From: Bacteroidales bacterium
GTDB lineage: Bacteria > Bacteroidota > Bacteroidia > Bacteroidales > WCHB1-69
Direction: 5' to 3'
NCBI GenBank assembly: GCA_017964755.1
Contig: JAGCRI010000107.1
Span: 1-17,115, forward strand
DNA: 17,115 nt
The translations under genes were made by a program, and so were the position numbers. The notes beneath the pieces are model-generated. The model made no database searches. It saw nothing but the letters and a program-made list of their open reading frames with translations, and had not been told where the DNA came from. Shown here in pieces: positions 15,532 through 17,115 of this stretch (positions within the stretch are counted from its first letter, which is position 1; each line of letters begins with the position of its first letter).

Positions 15532-16707
15532 TCAATAGGTAAAACCAAAATGCCACAATGGCACTACATTCCCGTGTCCGTATTCAATATCATCACGAAC
15601 AATGATACCATTAGGAATGCCGGCAATCTGCTTGCTGCCTTTTTTCATCCCGCCTATTTCAAAGGTGTATTTTTCAATTTTGAAATCCGATTCCCGTGAA
15701 GATGAGATTGCATATTTCTCTCTCATCTGATTAAAAAAGAAAGTCTCTCGCAGATTTCCGATATTAGGATTACCATTTGCCAAAACGGTCATAAGACTTG
15801 GATTGTCAACATATATTTTTTGTACTTTTCCCAAGGAAATAAGTCCTTGTGTATCGTCCCGTAGCTGCCCCAACATCCCTGCCTTTTCCAAAAAAATAAG
15901 ATATTCCGGAACATTGTTCTTACTCACACCTATCTCACGAGCCAAATTGTCGGCGTTGGGTTTTACAGGTGCTAAACCGGCAACAACTACCAGCAGTTCC
16001 TTCAGTTTACGGGCAGTTGTCGCTTTCATATCAGCATATTGCGGAATATCCACTTCAACCGTTTGATTGACAATCTGGAGCATACGTTGGGAAAAGTGTC
16101 CCATCAAGGCAAAGGGATAATACCCTTCTTTCAAATATGAGCGAAAATACGGAAGCGGGTGCGGCAACTCCGGAATTTCAACCTTCTGCCCAAGAATATC
16201 GTCCAAAGAAAAAACTGGCACTTTAACATTATGGAATAGTTCAAGATACTCACGAAAAGACAGTCCTTGCAAATGTTCAATCACCGCGCGACGACTCAGG
16301 TCTGCCTCTCCTTTGAGAATATCCAATACTGATGAACCCGAAAAGGTAACTTTCAGCGCAGGATGAGTATCAAAAATTTGCTTAAGTTCCCTTGCCCATC
16401 CGTCATATTTGTGAATTTCATCTATATATAGGTGAGAACCGCCATCTTTCACAAACTCATCTGCCAAATCTATCAATGTTGTGTGACTGAAGTAAGCATG
16501 ATCAGCCGAAACATACAGATGATGTCCGGAATTCCTATGTTCTTTAATGTATTGAAGAAGCATGGTGGATTTCCCTACACCGCGCGGTCCAACAAGTCCT
16601 GTCAGCGGTCCTTCCCAATCCAAATCTGAGTAGTTGTACCGATAAAAAGTGCTGGGAACCAACCGAATAAGTTCCTCCATTAATTGATATAAAGATTGCT
16701 CAACCAT
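15532..16707 (-). CDS. AAA_14/DUF4143 family ATPase (second of a convergent pair)
   Basis: A 391-residue paralogue of the neighbouring ATPase, with the same motifs at nearly the same residues: Walker A GPRGVGKST (40-48), Walker B LYIDEIHKY (93-101), sensor-like VTFSGSSVL (120-128), then DLSRR and LQGLSFREYLELF (147-159). Also present are a winged-helix-like part with NLAREIGVSKNNVPEYLIFLEKA, and the C-terminal VDNPSLMTVLA, RETFFFNQM and FEIGGMKK (349-356). The end GFTY mirrors the GFDY end of the other protein. The copies are clearly diverged, so this is an old duplication or separate acquisition. The start (complement of 16705-16707) fits a -7 box 15 bp upstream. Its upstream region carries a long degenerate repeat array. 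No partner gene was identified. Confidence 0.88.
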   Translation of the reverse strand: MVEQSLYQLMEELIRLVPSTFYRYNYSDLDWEGPLTGLVGPRGVGKSTMLLQYIKEHRNSGHHLYVSADHAYFSHTTLIDLADEFVKDGGSHLYIDEIHKYDGWARELKQIFDTHPALKVTFSGSSVLDILKGEADLSRRAVIEHLQGLSFREYLELFHNVKVPVFSLDDILGQKVEIPELPHPLPYFRSYLKEGYYPFALMGHFSQRMLQIVNQTVEVDIPQYADMKATTARKLKELLVVVAGLAPVKPNADNLAREIGVSKNNVPEYLIFLEKAGMLGQLRDDTQGLISLGKVQKIYVDNPSLMTVLANGNPNIGNLRETFFFNQMREKYAISSSRESDFKIEKYTFEIGGMKKGSKQIAGIPNGIIVRDDIEYGHGNVVPLWHFGFTY

Positions 16708-16721
16708 ATTATTATTTTCTG

Positions 16722-16729
16722 CAAAAATA
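16722..16729 (-). promoter_or_regulatory. -7 box of the second ATPase gene
   Basis: The minus strand reads TATTTTTG, an exact TAnnTTTG match, 14 bp before the start codon. The first repeat unit begins only a few bp further upstream, so a protein bound there could control this promoter. Confidence 0.6.
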
Positions 16730-16731
16730 AC

Positions 16732-16778
16732 AAAAATCCCTTAATGAGTGCGATTATTTTTAAAAAAATCCCTTAATG
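16732..16778. repeat. Pair of 15-bp perfect direct repeats next to the ATPase promoter
   Basis: AAAAATCCCTTAATG occurs at 16732-16746 and again at 16764-16778, start to start 32 bp. It is the best conserved pair of the longer array and lies at the -35/-70 region of the minus-strand promoter, where an operator would be expected. Confidence 0.75.
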
Positions 16779-16985
16779 GGGGACTTTTAAGTCGTAAGTT
16801 GCACTAAAAAAGTGCAGATAGATTACTTATACTAAAAAAAATGTGACTTTCCCTAAAAAGGTTGACACTTTTGGGACGGTTAAACTAATTGGGTTTACAC
16901 TTTTTGTTTCCTATCCCTAAACGGGTTTACACCATCACTGTTTCGGTTTACAATTTTCACTTTCTATCCCCAAATGGGTTGTCAC
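16738..16985. repeat. Degenerate tandem array, about nine units, 32-bp and 21-bp spacing
   Basis: Units start at about 16738, 16770, 16802, 16830, 16851, 16883, 16915, 16936 and 16968. The best conserved right-hand units follow CCCTAAAnGGGTTTACAC: CCCTAAAAAGGTTGACAC, AACTAATTGGGTTTACAC, CCCTAAACGGGTTTACAC and CCCCAAATGGGTTGTCAC. Units at 16883 and 16936 also share their spacers, including a TTTC(C)TAT-like end. Left-hand units keep only CCCTTAATG or an (A/C)CTAA core. Start-to-start distances are 32, 32, 28, 21, 32, 32, 21 and 32. Possible roles are an operator array for the ATPase gene, or transposase/replication-protein binding sites such as those at IS21-type ends. I cannot decide between these. 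Confidence 0.6.
16782..16816. promoter_or_regulatory. Two small dyads inside the repeat array
   Basis: GACTT (16782-16786) and AAGTC (16789-16793) form a dyad around TT. TGCACT (16800-16805) and AGTGCA (16811-16816) form a second, perfect one around five A. The second overlaps the third repeat unit. They could be sites for dimeric DNA-binding proteins. Confidence 0.35.
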
Positions 16986-17115
16986 CTTCGTTTTTGTGCC
17001 ATGATGGTGGTTGCTCCCATTCCTCTTCTACGGCGGTGCAAAAGTACACCTTTTTTCATTATCTGTTCTGCTTTCCCACGGATTTTTCCAGCAGCGTTTC
17101 TGTAACCCGCTCTGA
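16986..17115. other. Terminal stretch without an assignable gene; weak minus-strand promoter box
   Basis: The whole region 16708-17115 lacks a convincing gene. In its last part the minus strand has TACTTTTG (17039-17046), a TAnnTTTG match within GGTG...CACC (17035-17050). Two short minus-strand frames run in from the window edge: 18 residues ending in LLEKSVGKQNR (stop at 17059-17061), and a 43-residue basic frame ending at 16982-16984. The first could be the C-terminus of a real gene outside the window, but neither can be identified. Confidence 0.3.

Noticed and set aside
16738..16985. CRISPR array
   Set aside because: The units are degenerate, there are no unique spacers of constant length between identical repeats, and no cas gene is present.
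16850..17115. Definite end of an IS21-family element
   Set aside because: Multiple terminal repeats fit that family in general, but the orientation of the repeats relative to any gene on the right is inconsistent, and no istA or istB sequence is visible.

Overview
The window reads as chromosomal DNA of a member of the Bacteroidota, most likely order Bacteroidales, probably an uncultured one. Several independent signs agree: two secreted proteins end in the two alternative type IX secretion (T9SS) sorting domains (type A and CHU_C/type B); promoters match the Bacteroidota -7 consensus TAnnTTTG; Shine-Dalgarno sequences are mostly absent; and the FISUMP-like fragment and AAA_14/DUF4143 ATPases belong to families abundant in this phylum. 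No family was confirmed by database search; all assignments come from reading the translations.

Layout. 1-260: C-terminal piece of a FISUMP-type surface protein. 442-3780: a 1112-residue T9SS type A adhesin-like protein, closed by a strong intrinsic terminator. 3947-6568: an IgGFc-binding-like, PKD-containing protein with a type B sorting domain. 6552-8510: an LTA-synthase-type membrane sulfatase/phosphotransferase that overlaps its neighbour by 17 nt. 8767-11657: rpmD-rplO-secY-map, a fragment of the spc ribosomal-protein operon with its own promoter and a leader of about 160 nt. Its usual upstream (rpsE) and downstream (infA, rpmJ, rpsM) neighbours are absent. 11654-12400 (minus): a TIGR02757/DUF2400 protein, tail-to-tail with map and overlapping it by 4 nt. 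12561-13958: a class 3 aldehyde dehydrogenase, divergent from the DUF2400 gene.

The right third looks accessory. Two paralogous AAA_14/DUF4143 ATPases (14198-15397 plus, 15532-16707 minus) face each other. The first is flanked by a 27-bp near-identical direct repeat carrying a TATCTTTG promoter box. The right copy is a chimera of two separate elements found upstream of the gene. Upstream of the second ATPase lies a degenerate array of about nine units (16738-16985), most spaced 32 bp and some 21 bp. These are close to three and two helical turns. The array is the least explained structure in the window.

How the genes relate: the left part serves the cell surface and envelope (T9SS cargo and an envelope polymer-modifying enzyme). 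The centre couples ribosome assembly, protein translocation and N-terminal methionine removal. The right part holds housekeeping enzymes followed by an ATPase/repeat island. I found no rRNA or tRNA gene, CRISPR array or recognisable transposase.
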